Source of the DNA: an uncultured Poribacteria bacterium
Lineage (GTDB): Bacteria; Poribacteria; WGA-4E; WGA-3G
Assembly (NCBI GenBank): GCA_951828385.1
Contig: OX639973.1
Span: 930,001-994,000 of the forward strand
Reading direction: 5' to 3'
Length of the DNA: 64,000 nucleotides
Under the pieces are notes generated by a model, which was not told the origin of the DNA, searched no databases, and worked only from the letters and a program-made list of their open reading frames with translations. The stretch's first letter is position 1, and each line of letters opens with the position of its first letter. The position numbers and the translations under genes were made by a program. Below are positions 46,104 to 54,307 of the stretch, in pieces.

Positions 46104-47759
46104 TTACGCTAATTTTATTCCCGCATCCCCAATTTTTTGATGTGTTGTGTCCGCATAGTCCGGTACATTCTCTGCAATCGCGAGTGCAATCTCGCCAGCG
46201 AAATGATAGTTCATCTCACCGCCCAACTGCTTGGCAAGCTGCTGGGTAATCTCCCAGTCTACGCGTGCTTCGCCCGGTGGATCAATCGTCTTGCGGATCC
46301 GTTGTACCCAACCGGTTGAATTGGTGAAGGTGCCATCTTTCTCGGCGAAAGTTGTTCCCGGTAATACGACATCGGCTAATTGCGTCACCTCTGATGGCAA
46401 AATGTCTTGCACGATAAGAAACTCGACGTTTTCCAACGCGGCTTTCTCTGCGTCCTCAAGCGGACGTTCTGGTGCACCACTAACGAGATAAACGACTTTT
46501 GCTCCGGATACCTTCTCCCAAAGCGCCTCATCTTCCAGAACGACGTTCCCGTTTGCAGAGCCGAGTATCGTTCGCGCCCCTGCCGTATTCGGATTCTTGT
46601 CGGCTTCAATTGTAAATTGTGGGAATTTGTGTTCTTCACCCGGTAGCTGTCCGAAGAGTCCTAACTGCGTTGTCTGCAGCACGTCATGTGCAAACTGCTG
46701 CAAAACGTAGTTGTCTTCGTTTGTGCCTTGTGCCGAACCAATAACAACAATGTCCTCAGCTGCTACTTCCGATAACTGCTCCTGAATCACGGTTAGGGCA
46801 TCCGCCCAATGTGTTGGCATGAGTTCGTCATCAACGCGTTTCAGGGGAAGTTGAAGTCGGTCATCGCTGTTTACATAGTGGTAACCGAGACGACCGTCGT
46901 CACACATCCAATGTTGGTTAATATCCTCATGGAAGCGCGGTTTGAGCCTGTAGACACCATCGGCTTTGTATTCTACGGTGATATTACAACCGACACTGCA
47001 TCCGGAGCAGACACTGTTCGCCTTCTCCATAAACCATGGCCGCGACTTGAACAAGAAATCTTTGCTAATCAATGCCCCGACGGGACAGATGTCAACGACA
47101 TTTCCTGCGAGTTTGTTATCCAGTACCTGCAACGGAACGCCCTCGTGGCTTCGTGGAATGTCAATTTCGTCGTGGGAACCGCGATTGATTAAGCCTAATT
47201 CACCGGTTCCGGATACCTCTTCAGCAAATCGGATACACCGAGTGCAGACAACACAACGTGTTGAGTAGAGCAGTACATCCGGTCCGAGATCTTTTTTAGG
47301 TGGGACATTTTTGACTTCAAGGTAGCGGCTCTTATCGCTTCCGTGCCGATAGGAGTAGTCTTGCAAATCGCATTCGCCAGCTTGATCACAGACAGGACAA
47401 TCCAACGGGTGATGCACGAGCAGGAATTCGAGTATGTCCTCGCGTGCCTTTTTGACGCGCGGGCTGTCTGTTTGGACGATAGCGTCATATTTATCGTCCA
47501 ATTTTCTGTCAGGTGGTGCAGTCCGAACGGTAGTTGTACAGCCTGTTGCTAATTGTCGAGCTGGACCAATTGTACCTGGAGGCGCGCCTGGTATGGGACC
47601 GTAAGGTTCAACGAGACACATTCTACAGTTCGCTGGACGACTCAATCCAGGGTGATAGCAGTAGTGAGGCACTTCAATGCCGTGTTGCCTCGCTGCCTCA
47701 ACTATATTCGTTCCATCTTCAACCTCTATCTCAAGGTCATTCAGTTTAACAAGTGCCAT
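46104..47759 (-). CDS. nuoG: NADH-quinone oxidoreductase subunit G
   Basis: The 551-residue protein carries iron-sulfur clusters of the peripheral arm. The [2Fe-2S] N1b site is near residues 33-52 (HYCYHPGLSRPANCRMC). The His/Cys3 N5 site follows (HHPLDCPVCDQAGEC), then the N4 [4Fe-4S] cysteines (STRCVVCTRC and CPVGAL), and an N7-type set CSGCSVGC plus a later Cys (HWMCDDGR). The molybdopterin-type domain that follows is short, so the protein is smaller than E. coli NuoG (~900 residues) but like shorter forms in other bacteria. Confidence 0.93.
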   Translation of the reverse strand: MALVKLNDLEIEVEDGTNIVEAARQHGIEVPHYCYHPGLSRPANCRMCLVEPYGPIPGAPPGTIGPARQLATGCTTTVRTAPPDRKLDDKYDAIVQTDSPRVKKAREDILEFLLVHHPLDCPVCDQAGECDLQDYSYRHGSDKSRYLEVKNVPPKKDLGPDVLLYSTRCVVCTRCIRFAEEVSGTGELGLINRGSHDEIDIPRSHEGVPLQVLDNKLAGNVVDICPVGALISKDFLFKSRPWFMEKANSVCSGCSVGCNITVEYKADGVYRLKPRFHEDINQHWMCDDGRLGYHYVNSDDRLQLPLKRVDDELMPTHWADALTVIQEQLSEVAAEDIVVIGSAQGTNEDNYVLQQFAHDVLQTTQLGLFGQLPGEEHKFPQFTIEADKNPNTAGARTILGSANGNVVLEDEALWEKVSGAKVVYLVSGAPERPLEDAEKAALENVEFLIVQDILPSEVTQLADVVLPGTTFAEKDGTFTNSTGWVQRIRKTIDPPGEARVDWEITQQLAKQLGGEMNYHFAGEIALAIAENVPDYADTTHQKIGDAGIKLA

Positions 47760-47798
47760 ATTTTAATTTTTCCTTGCAGTTCGGTACTGAGGTCACTC

Positions 47799-49274
47799 CT
47801 ATAGATCAGCGAACTCTTTGGGAACAAACCGTTGTTGATATGCGTAGTTTTCCTCTGGTGGAACTGTCGCCTCAGCCACAGGCAGCGTGACGAGTTTGCC
47901 TTCTCGGATGGTGGCTTCAAATTCGGGTCTGAATTTGCGCATATAACTCACAGCGGGCCATGAGACAGCGATGCCAAAGACACAAATCGTATTCCATGTC
48001 ATCGTATCGACATTTGCGATGTTGTTAGCGACACTTTCCAGCAGATCAAGGTCTTCATAGATTTCTTCTGTTTCGCCGGTATCGCCCCATCTGCCGTTTT
48101 CAGCGACACCGAATTTCGGACGTGTGATAGTGTCTTTTCGTCCGTTTCCGTCGGCGATACGTTGAACAATATCGCGGACCCACGGTGTGCCCCACCGACA
48201 CGGCGTACACTGTCCACATGACTCATGTGCGTAGAACTTCATGATATTGAGCAAGCAGTCAACGATATTCCGAGTCTCATTCATGACAATGATACCGCCG
48301 GAGCCGAGCATGGATTTAGCGAGTGTGAGTGAAGTAAAATCGAGTCGTGTGTCCAATTCATAGTGCGTTAAAATCGGAGCGGAACTGCCACCGGGAATAA
48401 CGGCTTTCACCTCTTCGCCGCGCAAACCGCCTGCGACCTCAATGAGTTCTGTACATGTCAAGCCGAGATCAAGTTCATAAACACCCGGCTCGTTGACATC
48501 ACCGCTGATACAGTAAAGCTTCGTGCCCGTATTAGCGTCAGGTTTCGGCGGATCAAACCGCGTATCTGCATACGTCGGTCCCATCTGGGTGTACCACTCA
48601 ACGCCGTTACCAACGATGAAAGGCAGGTTGCATAAAGTCTCAACATTCTGCACGACGGTAGGTTTTCTGAACACACCTTCAACAGCAGGGAACGGGGGTT
48701 TGTTGCGAGGCTGCCCGCGTTTCCCTTCAAGCGACTCAATCAACCCAGTCTCTTCGCCACAGATATAAGCACCGGCACCCGGATGGGAATAAATATCGAC
48801 GTTGAGTCCTGTGCCCCGGATGTCTTTGCCGAGGTATCCCTTCTCATAAGCCTCCTTGATGGCAGCATCTAACATCTTTTTTCCGAGTGTAAATTCACCG
48901 CGGATGTAGATATAAGTCGTCTCAATGCCCATCGCATAGCAGCAGATCAGGATGCCTTCAATCAATAGATGTGGATTCTTCTCCAAGACGTAGCGGTTAC
49001 TGAACGTTCCTGGCTCACTTTCGTCAGCGTTGCAACAGAGGTAACACGGCTTTATATCCCTTGGGACAAAACTCCATTTTTCCCCAGTAGAAAAACCGGC
49101 ACCGCCTCTACCTTTCAATCCTGAATCTAACACCATTTGAGCGATCTCTTCAGGTTGATATTCCGCTATTGCCTTTTCAAAACGGGTGTAGCCATCATAT
49201 TGCCGAAAGACATCGAACGTGTTAATATCAGGCACATCCAGATGCTCGTAGAGAATCCTTCTTTCTTCAACCAT
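47799..49274 (-). CDS. nuoF: NADH-quinone oxidoreductase subunit F
   Basis: The 491-residue protein binds NADH, FMN and the N3 [4Fe-4S] cluster. GLKGRGGAGFSTGEKW and CCNADESEPGTFSNRYV are the FMN/NADH motifs. The cluster ligands are in ESCGQCTPCRWG and a C-terminal Cys (TICVFG). The length is slightly longer than usual. It begins 10 bp after nuoE with GAGGAG upstream. Confidence 0.96.
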   Translation of the reverse strand: MVEERRILYEHLDVPDINTFDVFRQYDGYTRFEKAIAEYQPEEIAQMVLDSGLKGRGGAGFSTGEKWSFVPRDIKPCYLCCNADESEPGTFSNRYVLEKNPHLLIEGILICCYAMGIETTYIYIRGEFTLGKKMLDAAIKEAYEKGYLGKDIRGTGLNVDIYSHPGAGAYICGEETGLIESLEGKRGQPRNKPPFPAVEGVFRKPTVVQNVETLCNLPFIVGNGVEWYTQMGPTYADTRFDPPKPDANTGTKLYCISGDVNEPGVYELDLGLTCTELIEVAGGLRGEEVKAVIPGGSSAPILTHYELDTRLDFTSLTLAKSMLGSGGIIVMNETRNIVDCLLNIMKFYAHESCGQCTPCRWGTPWVRDIVQRIADGNGRKDTITRPKFGVAENGRWGDTGETEEIYEDLDLLESVANNIANVDTMTWNTICVFGIAVSWPAVSYMRKFRPEFEATIREGKLVTLPVAEATVPPEENYAYQQRFVPKEFADL

Positions 49275-49284
49275 ATTTTCTCCT

Positions 49285-49803
49285 CTACAGATTGTCTAAG
49301 ACTTCGTCAACCTTTTCCGGGGTCAGATTCTTATACAAATCATCATTCACCATGATAACCGGCGCGACATCGCACGAAGCGAGGCATTCTACTTTCATGA
49401 GGGTGAACTTACCGTCAGCCGTTGTGCCTTTCGCGAGATTCGTTTCGGAAGCGATATCGGTGTCGAGTTTTGCTTTGAGATGGTCGAGAACCACTTTGCA
49501 ATCCCGCAATGCACAGGGTAGCGTATGGCATACGCGAATGACGTACTCGCCTACCGGTTCTTCAAAGAACATAGGATAGAACGTAACGACATCCTTGACC
49601 TTCATCACGGTGACTTCGAGTAGTTCTGCGACGTACTTCATGACAGCAGGCGTGATGTAGCCTGCCTGTCGCTGCGCGAGGTGAAGCGTTGGCAGCATCG
49701 CTGCTTCTTTAATAGGATACCGCCCTATTAATTCGTCGAATTCACGTTGGTTTTCTGCGTTAAACGCGAAAGGTGTTTCTATTTGAATAAGTTCCTCTGA
49801 CAT
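49285..49803 (-). CDS. nuoE: NADH-quinone oxidoreductase subunit E
   Basis: The 172-residue protein carries the [2Fe-2S] N1a cluster of the NADH dehydrogenase module. The four cysteines are visible in VCHTLPCALRDC and VECLASCDVAP. The ATG at 49803 (MSEELIQIE) is preferred: the frame is open about 31 codons upstream but those residues do not match the family. AAGGA lies 11 bp before it. Confidence 0.93.
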   Translation of the reverse strand: MSEELIQIETPFAFNAENQREFDELIGRYPIKEAAMLPTLHLAQRQAGYITPAVMKYVAELLEVTVMKVKDVVTFYPMFFEEPVGEYVIRVCHTLPCALRDCKVVLDHLKAKLDTDIASETNLAKGTTADGKFTLMKVECLASCDVAPVIMVNDDLYKNLTPEKVDEVLDNL

Positions 49804-49959
49804 ATTTTTAATTTTCCTTGCGGTTAAAGGACGTGGTTTGTGCTTTGACGCTTTTCGCTCAAGAGCTGAAAAAATACCCAAGCAAAACCCCTCCACTTCG
49901 TTTCGGGCTTGCGATCTTAGACTGAAAAGAAAGATGTTTGGGTTACCAAAAACCCTTCA

Positions 49960-50190
49960 TTAGACTGCCGCTACGAACGCCTCCTGTACTTTGCGAGGCA
50001 GTTCAACAAAAATGAAATAGGATTCCGGATACAAGTAATCCTCCTGAGATTCATCAACAACCCGCAGATAGCCTTCACGAGCGGCTGCTTCATCAGGCAG
50101 AATTTGGTAAATTTTTCGCTTCTCTATGTCTTCGCAACCGTTATTTTCGATGCAAAGTGCAAATTGGGTTTCTAATAGTTTCTTTTTCAT
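49960..50190 (-). CDS. Hypothetical small protein, nuo-neighbour
   Basis: The 76-residue protein (MKKKLLETQFALCIENNGCE, with LYPESYFIFVELPRKVQEAF near the end) has no recognised domain. Small proteins with this start (MKKKLxxxxFALCIxNxG) occur widely next to unrelated genes, but I know no function. Its ATG lies 1 bp from a 14-bp inverted-repeat end (50189-50202), so the leader is unusual and has no Shine-Dalgarno sequence. It sits between nuoE and nuoD and separates the two halves of the complex I cluster. Confidence 0.6.
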   Translation of the reverse strand: MKKKLLETQFALCIENNGCEDIEKRKIYQILPDEAAAREGYLRVVDESQEDYLYPESYFIFVELPRKVQEAFVAAV

Positions 50191-50320
50191 AAAATGTTAC
50201 ACTGGTGTAACATTTGGCTGCAGAGGTCATCGGTCTAAAACGCAATAGCTGTAAGGGTTTATGCTTATTTTATACTTTTTCTGCTGTGCAGAAAAAAAGA
50301 CGAAAAGTGTAACATTTTAT
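50189..50320. repeat. 132-bp MITE-like element with 14-bp inverted ends
   Basis: ATAAAATGTTACAC at 50189-50202 is a perfect reverse complement of GTGTAACATTTTAT at 50307-50320. A third half-site GTGTAACATTT at 50205-50215 makes a perfect 11-bp palindrome with the left end. Inside is a hairpin TTTTTCTGC-TGT-GCAGAAAAA (50276-50296) that could act as a weak bidirectional terminator. It could be a MITE inserted at the start codon of the 76-aa gene, or a multi-site operator for it. Confidence 0.6.
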
Positions 50321-50370
50321 TAGTGGTTGATAAATCGCCTCTCTCAAATTGACCTGTACGGTATGTCTTA

Positions 50371-50598
50371 CAATAGTTTGGACAATTCGCATTACATTTC
50401 TGTAGCGTTTTCAAGGTTCAATCGATTTTTCTACGCGTTAGACCCCGCACAGAACTTTCCGAAAATAATGGAGGCTCTTGGACCGCGGCACAGGCTAACA
50501 GCCTATGCTACAAAAGAGGCACAAACTGAAAGTTTATGCTACACAAGAGAATATCCAAGCGGAAACCTGTGTCTATTTTTAAAATTGTCCAAACTTTA
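50371..50598. repeat. 228-bp MITE-like element with 10-bp flanking direct repeats
   Basis: AGTTTGGACAATT (50375-50387) is a perfect reverse complement of AATTGTCCAAACT (50583-50595). The segment is flanked by identical 10-bp direct repeats GTATGTCTTA at 50361-50370 and 50599-50608, as expected from a transposition event. It holds two mini-hairpins of the TATGCTAC family (AGGCTAACAGCCT at 50492-50504 and AAACTGAAAGTTT at 50523-50535). The right direct repeat contains the stop codon of the VOC gene. Confidence 0.65.
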
Positions 50599-50605
50599 GT
50601 ATGTC

Positions 50606-50947
50606 TTAGTAGTCCCCGTGAAACTGAATACGGTTGCCTTCTGGGTCACGGATGTCGAAAATGGCACGTCCGTCTTCGTTCTCAAGTTTTCGTAATCGCT
50701 TCCCTTTCGATTTTATGTGCTGATGAATGGCACTCACGCTTTCAACGTGAAAGACAAGTTTTTGTCTTCCTTCGTTCGGTTTGCTTGCGCTATGGAGGCA
50801 CAACTTGCAAGCACCGGTATTGAAGCGGAAAAACCGATGTTCTGGGAACGGTTGATCCTCCTCCGGTACTAATCCGACAACATCCCTGTAAAATGCGATG
50901 ACAGACTTCATGTCTTTGACAAAAAGCATAACGCTTCCGAGTTCCAT
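50606..50947 (-). CDS. VOC (glyoxalase/bleomycin resistance) superfamily protein
   Basis: The 113-residue protein is one VOC domain with paired beta-alpha-beta-beta-beta motifs: VMLFVKDMKSVIAFYRDVVGL at the start and FDIRDPEGNRIQF at the end, the latter including the family Glu/Asp-Pro-x-Gly. Members bind metals or small ligands in a dimer; the substrate is unknown. TAGGAGAACAAA precedes the ATG. It is 35 bp downstream of nuoD and so sits on the same transcript, but is not a complex I gene. Its stop codon lies inside a 10-bp direct repeat of the neighbouring element. Confidence 0.8.
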   Translation of the reverse strand: MELGSVMLFVKDMKSVIAFYRDVVGLVPEEDQPFPEHRFFRFNTGACKLCLHSASKPNEGRQKLVFHVESVSAIHQHIKSKGKRLRKLENEDGRAIFDIRDPEGNRIQFHGDY

Positions 50948-50981
50948 TTTGTTCTCCTAAAATCGGCAAACTCGGACAAAA

Positions 50982-52178
50982 CTATCGGTCCAATTCGCCT
51001 GCGATGACGTTCAGACTTCCCAAAACAGCCACGGTGTCAGAAACCATTCCGCCTTCTAACATGTGTGGCAATGCTTGGAAGTGCAAGAAACTTGGCGGCC
51101 GGATGCGGATACGATAAGCGGTGCCGCTGCCATCACTGACGATATAAAAGCCGAGTTCACCGTTCGGCGATTCGGTTGCACAATAGTGCTCACCCATCGG
51201 CGGTTGCACACCGTGTCCGTCCATAACAATCTTAAAGTGATGGATTAAGCCCTCGATATGCCCATAAGCATCGGACTTATCTGGCATCGTAATCTTGTTA
51301 TCTTCGAGGTTGACCGATCCATCAGGCATATTATCAAGTACTTGGGTGACGATGCCACAACACTGAATCATCTCCTCCATTCGGACGAGGTATCGGTCGT
51401 ATGCATCCCCGTTGGTACCCACAGGTACTTCAAAAGTTACTTCATCATAACTGGAATAGGGTTCAGCTTTGCGGATATCGTGTGCTATGCCAGTGGCTCG
51501 GAGACAGGGACCTGTCAACCCGTAGTCAATCGCTGCATCGGCTGAAATAGCACCAACACCTTTTGTCCGGTCCATCCAGATCCGATTCTTTGTGAGCAGC
51601 GTATGGGTTTCTTTCAGTGCCTTCGGGAAGTTGGTAACGAATTGTCGGACATCTTCCTCACAACCGTCATAGAGGTCACGGAAAACGCCGCCTACGCGTG
51701 TGTAGCTCGTTGTCAACCGTGCGCCGGTCGTCTTTTCAAAGATGCTATACAATTTTTCACGTTCGCGGAAGCTATAGAGAAATACCGAAAATGCGCCTAA
51801 GTCGAGTGCGGCAGTTCCCAACCATAAGAGGTGATCGGCGAGTCGCGAGAGTTCCGCCATCAAAATCCGGATGTATTGACACCGTTTCGTGACTTCAATA
51901 CCAAGCAGCTGCTCGACAGCGAGCACATACCCAAAATTGTTGGACAACGGCGACAGATAGTTCATCCGGTCTGTTACAACGATGTATTGGTTGTAATCGA
52001 GGTGTTCACCGAGTTTCTCGAACCCGGTATGCAGGTAACCGGCATGGGGTGTCGCCTTCAAAACGGATTCGCCATCAAGTTCTAACACAATACGGAGGGT
52101 GCCGTGTGTCGCCGGATGTTGCGGTCCGAAGTTAAGAACCATCTTCTCGCCTGTAGCACGTTCCTGCCCACCTTGCAT
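50982..52178 (-). CDS. nuoD: NADH-quinone oxidoreductase subunit D
   Basis: The 398-residue protein is the 49-kDa subunit, which with NuoB forms the quinone site. LNFGPQHPATHGTLRIVLELDGE, HTGFEKLGEHLDYNQYIVVTDRMNYLSP and GELGFYIVSDGSGTAYRIRIRPPSFLHFQAL are conserved. A His in QHPATHG contacts the quinone head. AAGGAG precedes the ATG. Confidence 0.96.
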   Translation of the reverse strand: MQGGQERATGEKMVLNFGPQHPATHGTLRIVLELDGESVLKATPHAGYLHTGFEKLGEHLDYNQYIVVTDRMNYLSPLSNNFGYVLAVEQLLGIEVTKRCQYIRILMAELSRLADHLLWLGTAALDLGAFSVFLYSFREREKLYSIFEKTTGARLTTSYTRVGGVFRDLYDGCEEDVRQFVTNFPKALKETHTLLTKNRIWMDRTKGVGAISADAAIDYGLTGPCLRATGIAHDIRKAEPYSSYDEVTFEVPVGTNGDAYDRYLVRMEEMIQCCGIVTQVLDNMPDGSVNLEDNKITMPDKSDAYGHIEGLIHHFKIVMDGHGVQPPMGEHYCATESPNGELGFYIVSDGSGTAYRIRIRPPSFLHFQALPHMLEGGMVSDTVAVLGSLNVIAGELDR

Positions 52179-52195
52179 ATCATACTCCTTGTAAA

Positions 52196-52454
52196 TAGTT
52201 GTCAGTTATCAGTTGTCAGTTGTCAGTTAAGAGTCACCTAAGAGTCACCTTGTAGCAGTCTCGTTTGCTGTATCTGCCACAGAAACCCTCTTTAACTGAC
52301 AACTATTCTTATTTCGGTTATCGGTTTTCAGAGTCCTGGTTATCAGTTTTCAGTTCGGTTTTTCTGCGAAAAACCTTTCAGTTTTCAGAAAGAGACTTTG
52401 GAACTACCCAAAACCTCTTGTAACTGACAACTGACAACTGATAACTGACAACTA
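52196..52454. repeat. Two heptamer-repeat inverted elements C
   Basis: The nuoD-nuoC gap is almost filled by two blocks. The first (52196-52305) starts TAGTTGTCAGTTATCAGTTG and ends AACTGACAACTA. The second (52314-52454) starts with CGGTTATCGG and ends with GACAACTGATAACTGACAACTA. Each block has heptamers on the left and their complements on the right. Confidence 0.6.
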
Positions 52455-52457
52455 TTC

Positions 52458-53006
52458 TTACATATTCTGTTTATCAAAATTAAAGCGTTCGCGTTCGCCG
52501 CGTCCGCGGAGCGGATAATCTTTCCGGAGCGGGTGTCCCTCAAAATCGTCGGGCATTAAGATTCGCCTGAGATCGGGATGTCCCTCGAAATTGATACCGA
52601 ACATATCATAAGTCTCGCGTTCCAACCAGTTCGCCCCTTGCCACAAAGTGGTGACCGATGGAATGTTCAAGTCGTTTTCATGTACAGGAACTTTCACCCG
52701 CGCGCGACACTGTCCCTGATAGGAATAGAGTTGATAGACCACCATGAACCGAGCGTAGTCAAACTGCATTAATTCGGATTCCATCTGCGAATTATCGACT
52801 GCGGTGACATCAACGAGGAAGGTATAGGCGAGTTCGGGATCCGTTTTGAGATATTCCAAAATGGCGTAAGACTGCTCTTTACGGACAGTTACGACGACTG
52901 TACCACGCGACTCATCCTGCGCTAAAAGCGCGTCTGCGTGATTCGCCTCTAATTTTTCAAGAATAAGAGGTTTCGGTTGTTCTTCGACTTGGTTCTCTTC
53001 ACTCAT
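52458..53006 (-). CDS. nuoC: NADH-quinone oxidoreductase subunit C
   Basis: The 182-residue protein is the 30-kDa hydrophilic subunit. [21 protein letters not shown] and [40 protein letters not shown] are diagnostic. The ATG overlaps the end of nuoB by 8 bp (ATGAGTGA). Confidence 0.95.
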   Translation of the reverse strand: MSEENQVEEQPKPLILEKLEANHADALLAQDESRGTVVVTVRKEQSYAILEYLKTDPELAYTFLVDVTAVDNSQMESELMQFDYARFMVVYQLYSYQGQCRARVKVPVHENDLNIPSVTTLWQGANWLERETYDMFGINFEGHPDLRRILMPDDFEGHPLRKDYPLRGRGERERFNFDKQNM

Positions 53007-53511
53007 AAACTGCCTCTACTCCTTTAGGCGCGGCACCACTGGCGATTTTTTGCTGTACCTGTAGCACCGCATCAATGAGATCTTCGGGGCGCGGTGGGCA
53101 TCCGGGGATATAAACATCAACAGGTATAAACTGGTCAACGCCTTGAATGAGGGTATAGGTATCAAACACACCGCCGCAGGAAGCGCATGCGCCCATTGAA
53201 ATTACCCACTTTGGATCGGGCATCTGGTCATAGATACGTTTCAGGACAGGCATCATTTTGATGGAAATCCTGCCGGAAACGATCAGCAGATCGGATTGGC
53301 GTGGTGAAAAACGGATCGCCTCAGAGCCGAACCGAGAGAGGTCAAACTTGGAAGCCAAGGTCGCCATCATTTCTATGGCACAGCAAGCGGTCCCGAACGG
53401 CATCGGCCAGAGCGAGTTTTTCCGTCCCCAGTTGACGACTTTATCAATCGTCGTGGTGATGATGTTGCCATCGGTCTCCGCGGCACCTTGTCCAACAAAA
53501 TCTAATCCCAT
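52999..53511 (-). CDS. nuoB: NADH-quinone oxidoreductase subunit B
   Basis: The 170-residue protein binds the N2 [4Fe-4S] cluster that reduces quinone. The ligands are the CC pair in [12 protein letters not shown], the Cys residues of GACASCGG and the Cys of PGCPPRPE. The ATG at 53511 follows GAAAGGAGG by 6 bp and overlaps the end of nuoA by 10 bp; a TTG 7 codons earlier is not preferred. Confidence 0.96.
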   Translation of the reverse strand: MGLDFVGQGAAETDGNIITTTIDKVVNWGRKNSLWPMPFGTACCAIEMMATLASKFDLSRFGSEAIRFSPRQSDLLIVSGRISIKMMPVLKRIYDQMPDPKWVISMGACASCGGVFDTYTLIQGVDQFIPVDVYIPGCPPRPEDLIDAVLQVQQKIASGAAPKGVEAVYE

Positions 53512-53870
53512 GTTAAGCCTCCTTTCTTCCAAGCGTAGATATAGCCGAGAAGCAGAATGCCGATAAATACCAGCATTTCAATTAAAATAAACAAACCACT
53601 CGTTTCAGAGAATTTCTTGAAGACCACAGCCCACGGATAGAGGAAAACGACTTCAATATCAAAGATGATAAAGAGCATCGCGATGAGGTCAAACCGGATG
53701 GTAAACCGTTGCCGTGCATCGCCAATAGGTTGAACGCCGGATTCGTAAACGGAGAGTTTAACGCGGTTCGGGCGTTTGGGTCCAAGAAGATGGGTCAGGC
53801 CGAGATTGATCGCTGCAAAGAGAACGGCGAACACCCCTAATAACAAGATTGGGAGATAATCTATTAACAT
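53502..53870 (-). CDS. nuoA: NADH-quinone oxidoreductase subunit A
   Basis: The 122-residue protein has three membrane helices. [39 protein letters not shown] is the canonical NuoA motif with conserved Asp and Glu residues. It is the first gene of the nuo cluster; the next 437 bp upstream are non-coding with a MITE and should hold the nuo promoter. Confidence 0.95.
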   Translation of the reverse strand: MLIDYLPILLLGVFAVLFAAINLGLTHLLGPKRPNRVKLSVYESGVQPIGDARQRFTIRFDLIAMLFIIFDIEVVFLYPWAVVFKKFSETSGLFILIEMLVFIGILLLGYIYAWKKGGLTWD

Positions 53871-53921
53871 TGTTTCTAATCTATTTTGTCCTCTTTTGAT
53901 AACGTAAGACGGATTGCGCTT

Positions 53922-54139
53922 TATAGTAGATTCCGTAATTATTTAGACACTCGTATCCTATTGTGAACTGTGAAGTTGTGTCCCGATGGCACAGAAAACT
54001 AACGGTTTTCTATGCTTCGAGGCACAGGCTAACGGTTTCCTATGCTACAAGGAGGCACAAACTAACGGTTTTCTATGCTACGAGGCACAGGCTAACAGCC
54101 TATGCTACAAGTGTCCACTTATTTTCGGGTTTTACTATA
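53922..54139. repeat. MITE-like repeat, TATAGTAAAA family, with four mini-hairpins
   Basis: The 218-bp element starts TATAGTAGATTCCG and ends CGGGTTTTACTATA; the two ends are imperfect inverted repeats. Inside are four mini-hairpin units, each followed by TATGCT: AGAAAACTAACGGTTTTCT (53993-54011), a hybrid near 54027-54041, AAACTAACGGTTT (near 54059) and AGGCTAACAGCCT (54089-54101). It lies between the start of nuoA and the restriction-modification gene. The nuo promoter must be inside or between it and nuoA. Confidence 0.7.
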
Positions 54140-54272
54140 GTAGCCTAATCTGGCGTTGCAAACTTCGCGCAAGTGACGGTTAATACAGATTCACAAACAG
54201 ATTTTTTGAATATGCTTAATAGTTTCTCATATTTTAAAAAGATTGTCAAGTTTTTTTTGAAAAAAATGCAAG

Positions 54273-54301
54273 TTGATGTATTTCCCTAAATCTGCTATTA
54301 T
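54273..54301 (+). promoter_or_regulatory. Sigma-70-type promoter giving a leaderless mRNA
   Basis: TTGATG (54273-54278) and TATTAT (54296-54301) are spaced by 17 bp. The ATG of the restriction-modification gene begins at 54308, about 7 bp after the -10 box, where transcription would be expected to start, and no Shine-Dalgarno sequence is present. Leaderless starts are known for several restriction-modification genes. Confidence 0.6.
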
Positions 54302-54307
54302 GCCGTT

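Noticed and set aside
52458-53870. Frameshift or overlap error between nuoA, nuoB and nuoC
   Set aside because: The short overlaps (10 and 8 bp) each carry a start codon, and a good Shine-Dalgarno sequence precedes nuoB; this is normal translational coupling.
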